DNA from: SZUA-545 sp050297855 | Lineage (GTDB): Bacteria; Campylobacterota; Campylobacteria; Campylobacterales; SZUA-545 | Reading direction: 5' to 3' | Assembly (NCBI GenBank): GCA_050297855.1 | Contig: JBNKTC010000013.1 | Coordinates: 3,899-67,898, forward strand | Length of the DNA: 64,000 nt | Part shown: positions 16,930 to 24,256 of the stretch, one piece after another | Layout of the letters: every line of letters starts with the position of its first letter | How positions within the stretch are numbered: the first letter of the stretch is position 1 | Made by a program: the position numbers and the translations under genes | Notes under the pieces: generated by a model | What the model was told of the DNA's origin: nothing | Seen by the model: only the letters and a program-made list of their open reading frames with translations | Database searches by the model: none

Positions 16930-17166
16930 CTATTTGAAAAGCAGCAGTGCCGCGATCTCCTCGACACTGAGGAGCCTGCCTGCTGATTTTACTTTACCGT
17001 CGACAATAAGCGCCGGCACGCAGGTGACGCCGTAGGCCATCATCCGGTAGGCATCGTTGACCGCTTCGACTTCGATCTCTTCCTCCGTCGAAGCGGCTGC
17101 AGCCATCGTGTTGTCCAGCATGGCACGGCACTCGGAACATCCGTTTCCCAAAACTTCTACTCTCAT
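16930..17166 (-). CDS. small thioredoxin-fold protein (redox-active disulfide family)
   Basis: This 78-residue protein has a thioredoxin-like fold of the TM0996/small redox-active disulfide type. It starts with a beta strand leading to the vicinal pair GNGCSEC (Cys10, Cys13), then GVTCVPALIVDGKVKSAGRL with the cis-Pro and an additional Cys. It is a paralog of 17253-17480 downstream of the arsenic operon, separated from it by 86 bases. Such proteins often accompany DUF318 permeases, ArsB or heavy-metal genes and probably pass electrons to a metalloid or disulfide partner. SD AAGGGGG precedes the ATG. Confidence 0.85.
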   Translation of the reverse strand: MRVEVLGNGCSECRAMLDNTMAAAASTEEEIEVEAVNDAYRMMAYGVTCVPALIVDGKVKSAGRLLSVEEIAALLLFK

Positions 17167-17252
17167 ACGGCCCCCTTTATAAATAACCTTAACCCATAGT
17201 ATGGTTTATTTTTTTAAGGTTTGTTTATAAAGTATAAGTTTTTTTAAAAATA

Positions 17253-17480
17253 TTACAGCAGGGCGGCGATCTCGTCGGCACTGAGCAGTTTGCCCGCGGA
17301 TTTTACCTCCCCGTTGATAACAAGGCCCGGTGTGGACATGACGCCGTATTCCATGATCTTTTGGAGGTCTTCGACCTTTTCGATCTGGGCGAATTTGCCC
17401 GTTTTGCCTACCGCCTGTTTGGCGTTATTAAAGAGGGCTTCGCATTTGCTGCAGCCTGTTCCTAAAATTTCGATCTTCAT
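17253..17480 (-). CDS. small thioredoxin-fold protein, second copy
   Basis: This 75-residue paralog of 16930-17166 has the redox pair GTGCSKC (Cys10, Cys13) and GVMSTPGLVINGEVKSAGKL with the cis-Pro. It lacks the extra Cys near residue 50 of its paralog. The ATG overlaps the TGA of the upstream small cysteine protein (ATGA), so the two are translationally coupled in the arsenic operon. Probable role: disulfide or arsenate/arsenite-related electron transfer in the cytoplasm; inferred from family and context. Confidence 0.87.
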   Translation of the reverse strand: MKIEILGTGCSKCEALFNNAKQAVGKTGKFAQIEKVEDLQKIMEYGVMSTPGLVINGEVKSAGKLLSADEIAALL

Positions 17481-17737
17481 TTTTTTTCTCCTATCAGGCA
17501 GCTCTCCATCATGGGGGCCAGGGTCGTTGCATCCACATCGCCCGTGACCGTGACGGTCGTGCTGCCGTTTTCGTTTGTGAGTTCGATCCCCTCGATCTTT
17601 GCCATAACGGACGGATCGCAGTCACAGTCGCACTGTCCGTTTTGGCATGCTTCGATCTTGCTCTGGATTTCGTTGGTACTAAAGCCGCTTAGACGCGCCT
17701 TGACACCGTTTTGTTGGTTGGTAATATCGATTTTCAT
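17477..17737 (-). CDS. small cysteine-cluster protein of the arsenic operon
   Basis: This 86-residue protein is not confidently assigned. A cysteine cluster CQNGQCDCDC (Cys31, 36, 38, 40) sits between two segments with alternating beta/alpha pattern; the second (VTVTGDVDATTLAPMMESC) looks like a heavy-metal-associated (ferredoxin-like) fold half. A single further Cys is near the C-terminus. The cluster could bind As(III) or a soft metal, acting as a chaperone or sensor; this is inference. It lies 15 bases downstream of arsB, SD AAGGAA precedes the ATG, and it overlaps the thioredoxin-like gene by 4 bases. Confidence 0.8.
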   Translation of the reverse strand: MKIDITNQQNGVKARLSGFSTNEIQSKIEACQNGQCDCDCDPSVMAKIEGIELTNENGSTTVTVTGDVDATTLAPMMESCLIGEKK

Positions 17738-17752
17738 TGTTTTCCTTTTATA

Positions 17753-19006
17753 TTAAATCAGTCCTAATAGTGCGACAAGCAGGACCGGAGGGGTGACGAT
17801 GAGCCCCACTTTCATATACTCGCCCCAGCCGATGGTTACGCCCTTTTTAGCCAGGACATGCAGCCACAGCAGGGTCGCCAGCGAGCCGATGGGGGTCATC
17901 TTCGGCCCGAGGTTGCAGCCGAGGATGTTGGCATAGGCCAGGAAGCTGTCCCCCGTGGCGTCGATGGCGATATCCATCACCATAACCGTCGGCATGTTGT
18001 TCATCACCGAGCTGAGAATGGCCGCGGTAAAGCCTGTGGCAATGATATATGCCTCATGTCCGAATCCTTTGAACCAGAGAAGCAGCTCGCCGAGACTATT
18101 CGTCAGCCCGGCGTTTTTAAGACCGAAGACGACGATGTAGAGCCCGATGGAAAACCACACCACCTGCCAGGGTGCCGTGCGGATCGTCATAATGGGCTTG
18201 ACGGCCTTAAACCGGCTGCCGATGATGAGAAAGAGCAGCGCGCCACCCAGGGCGAAGAAGGAGACGGGGAGGTCGTAGCGGTCCCCGATAAAATAGCCCG
18301 CCATCAGGAGCCCCAGGAAGGGCCAGCTCAGTTTGAACATCGTCATGTTGCGGATGACCGATGCCGGTTCAGCCAGCTCTGCTACGTCGATGCGGCCGGG
18401 GATATCCTTTCTGAAAAAGAGCCAGAGCACCGTTACGGAGGCGGCGATACTGAGCAGGTTGGGCAGGAACATCGCCTTGGCGTAATCCCAGAACCCGATA
18501 TCGAAATAGCCGGCGGTGACGATGTTGGTGAGGTTGGAGATCACCAGCGGGTTGGAGGCGGAGTCGCCGATAAAGCCCCCCGCCATCAAAAACGCGAAGA
18601 CCGCCATCGGGTTCATCTTGAGGTGCTTCATCTTTGCCAGAAGGATCGGCGTAAGGATCAGCGCCGCCCCGTCGTTGGCAAACAGTGCTGCCACGATTGC
18701 TCCCAGGAGCAGGATGTAGACGAACATCAGGTGGCCGTTACCCCCCGACAGTCGCGCCATCTTGAGCGCTGCCCACTCGAAAAAGCCGATCTCGTCCAGG
18801 GCCATGGAAAGGAGGATGATCCCGATAAAGGCAAGGGTCGCATCCCAGACGATGGCGGTGACTTCTACGACGTCGCTAAAACCGACGATGCCGAAGAGCA
18901 GGGCGGCAATAGCTCCCAGGACGGCGGTGGTCCCGATCTGGAGTCCTTTTGGCTGCCAGATGATCAGAACGAGGGTGATTAAAAAGAGTGACGAAGCCAG
19001 CAGCAT
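17753..19006 (-). CDS. arsB: ArsB-type arsenite efflux permease
   Basis: This 417-residue membrane protein has about 11-12 hydrophobic segments and belongs to the ArsB/NhaD ion-transporter superfamily. The conserved stretches LFANDGAALILTPI (about residue 110) and ILSSVMNNMPTVMV plus GCNLGPKMTPIGSLATLLW near the C-terminus are typical of ArsB. It should extrude arsenite (or antimonite) across the inner membrane. ATG 19006 is chosen because AAGGAG lies 5 bases upstream and it overlaps the upstream stop (TGATG); a GTG one codon earlier is less well placed. It is the sixth gene of the operon. Confidence 0.9.
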   Translation of the reverse strand: MLLASSLFLITLVLIIWQPKGLQIGTTAVLGAIAALLFGIVGFSDVVEVTAIVWDATLAFIGIILLSMALDEIGFFEWAALKMARLSGGNGHLMFVYILLLGAIVAALFANDGAALILTPILLAKMKHLKMNPMAVFAFLMAGGFIGDSASNPLVISNLTNIVTAGYFDIGFWDYAKAMFLPNLLSIAASVTVLWLFFRKDIPGRIDVAELAEPASVIRNMTMFKLSWPFLGLLMAGYFIGDRYDLPVSFFALGGALLFLIIGSRFKAVKPIMTIRTAPWQVVWFSIGLYIVVFGLKNAGLTNSLGELLLWFKGFGHEAYIIATGFTAAILSSVMNNMPTVMVMDIAIDATGDSFLAYANILGCNLGPKMTPIGSLATLLWLHVLAKKGVTIGWGEYMKVGLIVTPPVLLVALLGLI

Positions 19007-19389
19007 CACTTCTCCTTCAGAATGTTATATTGTTTTAGCACGGTGCGAAACGCTTCTTCGCCGTAGCCGCCGACGTGGCGGAACACTTCGTTGCCGTCCG
19101 CGTCGTAAAAGATCTGCGTCGGGATCATCCTCACCCCCAGGGCCTGGGCGGTCTCCCGGGATTTGGAGACGTTGACCATTTTGACGGTCAGGTCCGGCTG
19201 CTCGCTTTTGAGCACGTCGATGAGGAGTTTCATCTCCTTGCAGGCGGTGCAGTAGTCGGCCCCCACCTCCAGCATGACGGGCTTCCCCTGTCCGATGAAT
19301 GCTTTGATATCTTCGACACCGTTGTTTGGCCGCTTCTCGCACCCGGAAAGGATAAACAGAGCGATAAGTGTGGTCAGAATATACCTCAT
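19006..19389 (-). CDS. thioredoxin-fold lipoprotein
   Basis: This 127-residue protein has a lipoprotein signal (lipobox LSGC, Cys17) and a thioredoxin fold with the active site CTAC (residues 47-50) and the cis-Pro in GVRMIPTQIFYD. It should be anchored to the membrane facing the periplasm. It sits between a CcdA-like electron transporter and ArsB with 4-base overlaps, so a periplasmic thiol pathway fed by the CcdA-like protein is likely. SoxW/TlpA-like proteins are the nearest known type. The partner is unknown; arsenic-linked thiol repair is inference from context. Confidence 0.87.
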   Translation of the reverse strand: MRYILTTLIALFILSGCEKRPNNGVEDIKAFIGQGKPVMLEVGADYCTACKEMKLLIDVLKSEQPDLTVKMVNVSKSRETAQALGVRMIPTQIFYDADGNEVFRHVGGYGEEAFRTVLKQYNILKEK

Positions 19390-20093
19390 GGCAGCACCTG
19401 TTCGACAAAACGGTAGCCGAACCAGACGGCGATCAGCAGCAATACAGCGTTAAAGAGGTGGCCGAAGATCCGGCTGAATCCGGCTGCCGTGGGGCTGGAG
19501 GCGATACGCTGGGCAAAACTGACCGAAAGCCCCGCCGTCAGCAGCAGCATCCCGTGACCCAGGGCAAAGGCAAGCACCAGGGCGTAGGCGTATCCCGCAC
19601 CGCCGCTGCCCGCGACCGTTACGACCGCCACCAGCGGGGCCGAAGCGCAGGGGGTGCTCACAAGACCGAAGATAATGCCGATAAGAAGGGCACCCCCCAG
19701 GCGGAAGCGGACGAGGCGTTCGACCAGCGGACCCTTGTCCCAGAGGCGAAAGCGTCCCGTCCCCTGCAGCGCGATGGCAAGGACCGCAAGGGATGCAACC
19801 AGGTAGAGCCAGGCGGGGGCGACGGAAAGCAGCGCACCGAACCGTGCCGCGGCGTAGGCCAACAGGGAGAAGCTCAGCACCAGACCGGCCGTAAAGAGCA
19901 GGGAGAAGCGGAGGGCGAAGCGGCTGCGCTCCTGCGCCTCCAGCTCCCCGGCTCCCTTGGCCGCCGCGGCGACCAGCAGGGGGAGGGTGACGATGGAGCA
20001 GGGGGCCAGGGAGGTGAGCACCCCCACACCGAATGCCGCGGCTACGGCAAGCATTCCCGCCTCCAGGATGAGCTCGCTGAGGTAGGTTTCCAT
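19386..20093 (-). CDS. CcdA/DsbD-like membrane electron transporter
   Basis: This 235-residue protein has six to seven hydrophobic segments. Two conserved half-sites are visible: TSLAPCSIVTLPLL (about residue 30) and VSTPCASAPLVAVV (about residue 150), the paired Cys of CcdA-type reductant transporters. It should move electrons from cytoplasmic thioredoxin to periplasmic thiol proteins, here most likely the lipoprotein encoded next. ATG 20093 overlaps the upstream TGA; the GTG before it is an alternative. It is the fourth gene of the arsenic operon. Confidence 0.87.
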   Translation of the reverse strand: METYLSELILEAGMLAVAAAFGVGVLTSLAPCSIVTLPLLVAAAAKGAGELEAQERSRFALRFSLLFTAGLVLSFSLLAYAAARFGALLSVAPAWLYLVASLAVLAIALQGTGRFRLWDKGPLVERLVRFRLGGALLIGIIFGLVSTPCASAPLVAVVTVAGSGGAGYAYALVLAFALGHGMLLLTAGLSVSFAQRIASSPTAAGFSRIFGHLFNAVLLLIAVWFGYRFVEQVLP

Positions 20094-21046
20094 CACGCCC
20101 CGCCTAAGATGGCGTTAAAGAGGTAGCCTACGCCGACGATCCCCGTCCCGATGATGGCAAAGAAGAGGGCGATGAGGCGGATGTGCAGCAGGCGCTTCAG
20201 GATGATTGCCTCGGGGAGGGAGAGTGCGGTGACGGCCATCATGAAGCTCAAAGCCGTCCCCAGCAGCATCCCCTTGTTGGTCAGCACCTCCACGAGCGGC
20301 ATGACGCCCGCGGCGTTGGAGTACATCGGGATCCCCATCAGCACCGCGAGCAGGACGGCAAAGGGGTTGTCCGCCCCCGTATAGGCGGCGATGAAGTCGG
20401 TGGGGACGTAGCCGTGGATCCAGGCACCCACCCCTACGCCCAGTAAGACGTAGAGATAGATCTTTTTGAAGATGTCGCTGGTATTGGCCCACGCTTCGCG
20501 TATCCGCTCTTTCGGTGTCAGGAGAATCTCGGGCATCTCCAGCTCCGCTTCCAGGGGTTTAACCTCGATGAGGACGTACTTCTCGACCCCCATCCGGCCG
20601 ATGATAAAGCCCCCGATGATGGCGACGGCCAGGCCGAAACCGATGTAGATCGCCGTGATCTGCCAGCCGAAAAGGCCGAAGAGCATGGCGATGGCGATCT
20701 CGTTATTAAGCGGGGCGGAGATAAGGAAGCTGAAGGTTACCCCCACGGGGATGCGCGCCTGCAGGAATCCCAGGAAGAGGGGGATGGCCGAGCAGGTGCA
20801 AAAGGGGGTGATGATCCCAAAGAGTGCCGCCAGGACATTGCCGGTGAATTCGCTCTTGCCGCTCAGGTAGGCCCGGACCTTTTCCGTATTGAACCAGGTG
20901 CGCAGGAAGCTGACGGCGAAGATGATCGCCAGCAGCAGGAACCAGATCTTGATCGTGTCGTAGATGAAAAAATGCACCGCATCGGCGATCTTCCCCGTCA
21001 GCCCGAACCCCTCGTAGACCAGTCGGCCGCTCAGTTCATGCCACAT
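20093..21046 (-). CDS. DUF318/ArsP-like permease
   Basis: This 317-residue integral membrane protein (about eight segments) belongs to the permease family DUF318 (YraQ; ArsP in Campylobacter). The hallmark TPFCTCSAIPLFLG sits near residue 80 with both cysteines, and GIPMYSNAAGVMPLVE near residue 240. ArsP exports trivalent organoarsenicals, and arsenic-operon linkage supports a similar role here, though DUF318 proteins also occur in other metal operons. Its ATG overlaps the ArsC stop by 1 base (TGATG). Confidence 0.88.
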   Translation of the reverse strand: MWHELSGRLVYEGFGLTGKIADAVHFFIYDTIKIWFLLLAIIFAVSFLRTWFNTEKVRAYLSGKSEFTGNVLAALFGIITPFCTCSAIPLFLGFLQARIPVGVTFSFLISAPLNNEIAIAMLFGLFGWQITAIYIGFGLAVAIIGGFIIGRMGVEKYVLIEVKPLEAELEMPEILLTPKERIREAWANTSDIFKKIYLYVLLGVGVGAWIHGYVPTDFIAAYTGADNPFAVLLAVLMGIPMYSNAAGVMPLVEVLTNKGMLLGTALSFMMAVTALSLPEAIILKRLLHIRLIALFFAIIGTGIVGVGYLFNAILGGA

Positions 21047-21447
21047 CAGAGGAGCTCTTTTTCGATGACGGGCAGCAGGGTGTTTTTGATCTCCTGGAAG
21101 GTCGCTTCAAAGGCTTTATAGGGTTTGCCGTCGGGGTCGTCGAAGCCGACGTGGATCGTCTTGACCGGGCGGGGGAACATGGGGCACGTCTCCTTGGCGT
21201 GGTCGCAGACGGTAACGACCAGATCGTAGGGGTTGTCGATGACCGTCTCCAACGTTTTGGAGTGATATTCGTCGCGCCACATTCCATGGGCTTCCAGGAC
21301 CTTCTTGGCATTGGGGTTGACCCGGCCGCTGGCGCGCACGCCGGAGCTGTGGGCCGTGATGCGCTCACCCAGTTCATGGTTGATGAGCGCTTCGGCGATG
21401 ATGGAGCGGCAGCTGTTTCCGGTACAGAGGATGAGGACGGTTTTCAT
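21046..21447 (-). CDS. arsC: thioredoxin-coupled arsenate reductase ArsC
   Basis: This is a 133-residue low-molecular-weight phosphatase-type arsenate reductase. The CX5R P-loop is C8TGNSCR14, and the two shuttle cysteines are Cys81 and Cys88 (VCDHAKETCPMF), the set expected for thioredoxin-linked enzymes. It reduces As(V) to As(III) in the cytoplasm, supplying the substrate for ArsB. I chose ATG 21447 because AGGA lies 9 bases upstream and the protein begins with the family's MKTVLILCTGNSC. It overlaps arsR by 4 bases (ATGA). Confidence 0.93.
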   Translation of the reverse strand: MKTVLILCTGNSCRSIIAEALINHELGERITAHSSGVRASGRVNPNAKKVLEAHGMWRDEYHSKTLETVIDNPYDLVVTVCDHAKETCPMFPRPVKTIHVGFDDPDGKPYKAFEATFQEIKNTLLPVIEKELL

Positions 21448-21764
21448 GATATTAGTTCCTTGTTGCATGAGCTGGTCAGTTCGGGGAGGTCGATGGGGAG
21501 GGTGGATATCTCCGCCAGGGCCGCCTGTCGGAATGCGTCCAGGGGGGAACGGATGGAATAGTAGGCCCATCGCCCCTCCCGTTCGACCTTCAAAAAGCCG
21601 GCATCTTTGAGGATCTTGAGGTGGCGGGAAAGCCGGGACTGGATCATCTCGAAACTGCTCTCCAGTTCACAGACGCACATCCGTCCGTGGAGGTCCAGAA
21701 AGCGGAGCAGTTTGACGCGGGTTTCGTCGTTAAGCGCCCCGGCGGTCTGTAGAAAGATATCCAT
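21444..21764 (-). CDS. arsR: ArsR-family metalloregulatory repressor
   Basis: This 106-residue winged-helix repressor has the As(III) site motif CVCEL (Cys30, Cys32), followed by the recognition helix (QSRLSRHLKILKDAGFL). Binding of arsenite would release it from the palindrome in its promoter at 21811-21830. SD AAGGAG lies 5 bases before the ATG. It is the first gene of a tightly packed operon of eight genes running left to 17253, probably nine to 16930. Confidence 0.93.
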   Translation of the reverse strand: MDIFLQTAGALNDETRVKLLRFLDLHGRMCVCELESSFEMIQSRLSRHLKILKDAGFLKVEREGRWAYYSIRSPLDAFRQAALAEISTLPIDLPELTSSCNKELIS

Positions 21765-21788
21765 AGCATCTCCTTATGTATATGGAGA

Positions 21789-21830
21789 AGTATAGCATCA
21801 ATATTTTTATATATCAAGATATATTGATAT
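21789..21830 (-). promoter_or_regulatory. ars operon promoter with ArsR-type operator
   Basis: On the minus strand, -35 TTGATA (21812-21817), a 17-base spacer and -10 TATACT (21789-21794) precede arsR. A perfect 7-base inverted repeat ATATCAA-N6-TTGATAT (21811-21830) overlaps the -35, the expected place for an ArsR operator; a further half-site (ATCAATAT) lies nearer the -10. Confidence 0.75.
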
Positions 21831-21915
21831 GTTTTGAGGTTTTTTCTTTTTTCGCCAGTTAAAGTATGTGAAAAACGGTAAAAACAGGGAACGTTTTAAG
21901 GCTGCCGGGGAAGGC

Positions 21916-22593
21916 CTACTTTCTGAAATAGATCCGGTAGCCGATGTTGGGAATATTGTCGATCAGTGTCGGGTAGGTCTTGTGGCGGATGTTTTTGATC
22001 AGGGTCCGCAGGGAATTGACGGACATGAACTTGTCCCCCCAGAGGCGGTCGATCTCGTCGTACGAGACGATCTCGTTCATCTTGTCCACCAGCAGGTTGA
22101 GCAGGTCACTCTCCATCTTTGTCAGTGGATGTACGGCACCGTCAGGGGCTTTTACTTCGCGGTTGTTCCGGTCGTAGATGTAACCGTGTTCGAGTTCGAC
22201 TGTTGTCGCTGTCTCGGCGGATGAGGAAAGGGTGGTCTCGAAATACTGGATGATATCTTTGGCCGTGACAGGTTTGACGAAATATTTGACGGGTTGAAGG
22301 TCGATGGCATTGAGGAGGTCGTCGGTTTCGGTATAGGCGGTTAGGAAGACGATGATCGTATCCTTGTCTTCAGCACGTATCTTATTGGCCATGCCGATAC
22401 CGCTGAGTTCGGGCATCTTGATATCGGTGATGATCAGGTCAGGTTTGTGCTTTTTATAAAGATCGAAGCCTTCCAGGCCGTTTTTACCGGAGTAGACGGT
22501 CTTAAAAAACTTTTTGAATATCTTCTGGTAACTGTCCAGTACATCCTGATCATCTTCGACAAACAAAAGGGTTTTATTTTTTAAACTTTCCAC
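21916..22593 (-). CDS. OmpR/PhoB-type response regulator (GTG start)
   Basis: This is a 225-residue response regulator. The receiver domain (about 5-120) has the acidic pair in VEDDQD, the phosphoacceptor Asp in IITDIKMPE, the switch Thr in FLTAYTE and Lys in FVKPVT. A short linker leads to a winged-helix Trans_reg_C domain ending in IPNIGYRIYF. It starts at GTG (22591-22593) with a weak SD. No histidine kinase gene adjoins it, so it is an orphan here. The 197-base gap upstream is AT-rich and contains a small hairpin (22691-22706) but no clear gene. Confidence 0.9.
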   Translation of the reverse strand: MESLKNKTLLFVEDDQDVLDSYQKIFKKFFKTVYSGKNGLEGFDLYKKHKPDLIITDIKMPELSGIGMANKIRAEDKDTIIVFLTAYTETDDLLNAIDLQPVKYFVKPVTAKDIIQYFETTLSSSAETATTVELEHGYIYDRNNREVKAPDGAVHPLTKMESDLLNLLVDKMNEIVSYDEIDRLWGDKFMSVNSLRTLIKNIRHKTYPTLIDNIPNIGYRIYFRK

Positions 22594-22790
22594 GACACAT
22601 CCACCCTGTCAATTTTTTTAATAGTATTTTATATTTTTTTAATAATTCCCCGGTTAGAAGAAAATACTATCTATAGTTTATTCATTTTCTAAAAGGTTTA
22701 CCTTTTTAATACTATACATGAAAATGATCGTTCATGCAGCAGTTTTTTTAAACAATTTTCGGGAAAAAAGATAAAAAAATGTGGATTTTT

Positions 22791-23276
22791 TCAATCGGGA
22801 CTCTTTTTTTCCTCTTTTTTTAACCGTCTTGGGGTCCGGTTCTGTTTTTCGTAGTAGTGCTGGTGGCGGGACTCTGCCGGGTAGAACTCGGATGCCTGGA
22901 TGACCGTCGTGCGGATCGGGCGTGAAAAGCGCCCCGAACGGCCCAGGGCCTCCAAAAAAGCTTCGGCCTCCTGGTATTGTGCTTCGGTATGGCAGAAGAT
23001 CGTACTGCGGTATTTGTATCTTTCACCCGGAAGGGTCGTGGGGTTGTGGCTTTTAAAGAGCATGCGGAGCAGTGTATTGTAGGTGATGGATGTCTCGTCA
23101 TAAACGACACGGACCACTTCGGCATGGCCTGTCGTATCGCTTAGGACATCTTCGTAGGTCGGGTTTTGATACCAGCCACCCATATAGCCGACGGAGGTGT
23201 CAATGACGCCCCGGGTCCCTCGAAAGACCGCTTCACTTCCCCAGAAACAGCCGGCGGCAAAGGTGGCTAACTGCAT
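22791..23276 (-). CDS. msrA: peptide methionine (S)-sulfoxide reductase MsrA
   Basis: This 161-residue MsrA starts with the catalytic GCFWGSEAVFRG block and continues with VGYMGGWYQNPTYEDV and the HAEVV and HNPTT motifs. It reduces methionine-S-sulfoxide in proteins, using the Cys of GCFW as nucleophile. A C-terminal resolving Cys is not evident; the tail is lysine-rich. I chose ATG 23276, which overlaps the end of the upstream gene by 10 bases; upstream in-frame codons read as unrelated sequence. Confidence 0.93.
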   Translation of the reverse strand: MQLATFAAGCFWGSEAVFRGTRGVIDTSVGYMGGWYQNPTYEDVLSDTTGHAEVVRVVYDETSITYNTLLRMLFKSHNPTTLPGERYKYRSTIFCHTEAQYQEAEAFLEALGRSGRFSRPIRTTVIQASEFYPAESRHQHYYEKQNRTPRRLKKEEKKSPD

Positions 23277-23530
23277 CGCTGCATCCCCAGGATAAAGTCC
23301 ACCACCTTCTCTTCGCTCATCTCGCACGGCTTGAGGAGCCCTTCTTTGAGGGTCGCAAAGTAGTTTCCGCTGACGATATCGTTTCCGCCAAGTTCCCTGG
23401 CAAAAAGCTTGGTGACTTTTCCGCCCGATACCCGTTCGATCGTCAGCAGATAGGGACGCCCCTGAAAGGTGACGTCAAAAGCTCCTGTGGGGAGGGAAAG
23501 GAGCCGGGTACGGAAAGCGGAGCAGTTCAT
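23267..23530 (-). CDS. small conserved-looking hypothetical protein
   Basis: This 87-residue soluble protein lies between the DUF502 and msrA genes, overlapping the former by 4 bases (ATGA) and the latter by 10, so it is expressed as part of that operon. It has a beta-rich N-terminal half (AFDVTFQGRPYLLTIERV) and a helical C-terminal half (EEKVVDFILGMQ) with three cysteines (Cys3, one before MSEEK and one at the penultimate position). I do not recognise a family. Coupling to msrA suggests a role in oxidative repair, which is inference only. Confidence 0.7.
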   Translation of the reverse strand: MNCSAFRTRLLSLPTGAFDVTFQGRPYLLTIERVSGGKVTKLFARELGGNDIVSGNYFATLKEGLLKPCEMSEEKVVDFILGMQRCS

Positions 23531-24207
23531 TGCGCGCCGTTTTTCTCCAGCCATTTGGAAAAGGGTGTGAGCGCATCCAGGGGTTTGGGGTCGGTCTTGA
23601 CGATCCTGGCAAAACTTTTTACCCCCATGGAGAGGAGGTATTGGACGTTATGGTCGAAGGATGCCTCTTCGATGACATAGATATTATCCCTATGGACTTC
23701 AAAGAGGTAGCCCCCGTTGGGGATCGGGGTCTGGGAGAGGGTGACGGTGTAGTGGTCTTTGATGATGCTCTCGTTCTGGGAATACATCAGCCCGATGTTG
23801 TACCCTTCGGCGGCAAACCCGCGGATGGCGACGACCAGGACCTGCTTCTCCCCTTTTTTAGACGAGTTGAAGATGCCGATGAGCTCTTTGAGGGTGGCGT
23901 ATCCAGGGATACTGGAGAAGAGCTTTTCAAAAAGTGCGGCCGCCCGCGTCTCCATCAGGTGGCCGACGAGGTAGAGGGCCAGGAGAAGCAGGGAGAGGGC
24001 CAGCATGATCCAGAGGAACTGGAACTGCTGCGGGTTGAGCCCGATAATGCCAAAAAGCCACTCGGTCAGCTGATCGACTTTGCCGTAAAGCCAGATCGCC
24101 ACCATCAAAACGGCGACGATGGGGGCGAGCCAGAAGAGTCCCTGCAGGGCGATCTTAAAAAAGTGTCGCCACACCCCGGCGAGATAGGATTTGAGCTTTT
24201 TGAACAT
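23527..24207 (-). CDS. DUF502 family membrane protein
   Basis: This 226-residue protein has two N-terminal transmembrane segments (about 15-40 and 60-85) and a soluble C-terminal domain typical of DUF502. The stretches GLFWLAPIVAVL, SSIPGYATLKELIGIF, and TPIPNGGYLFEV are family landmarks. The function is not established. ATG 24207 is preferred since AAGGAG lies 5 bases upstream. It is the first of three overlapping genes ending with msrA. Confidence 0.88.
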   Translation of the reverse strand: MFKKLKSYLAGVWRHFFKIALQGLFWLAPIVAVLMVAIWLYGKVDQLTEWLFGIIGLNPQQFQFLWIMLALSLLLLALYLVGHLMETRAAALFEKLFSSIPGYATLKELIGIFNSSKKGEKQVLVVAIRGFAAEGYNIGLMYSQNESIIKDHYTVTLSQTPIPNGGYLFEVHRDNIYVIEEASFDHNVQYLLSMGVKSFARIVKTDPKPLDALTPFSKWLEKNGAQ

Positions 24208-24256
24208 ATCGGCTCCTTTGATGCCCATATTCTAAACCGAGTTGTCTAAAAAGGGG

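Noticed and set aside
22691..22706. AAAAGG-TTTA-CCTTTT hairpin between msrA and the response regulator gene, considered as a terminator.
   Set aside because: The stem is short and AT-rich and is not directly after either gene in the direction needed with a clear T-run.
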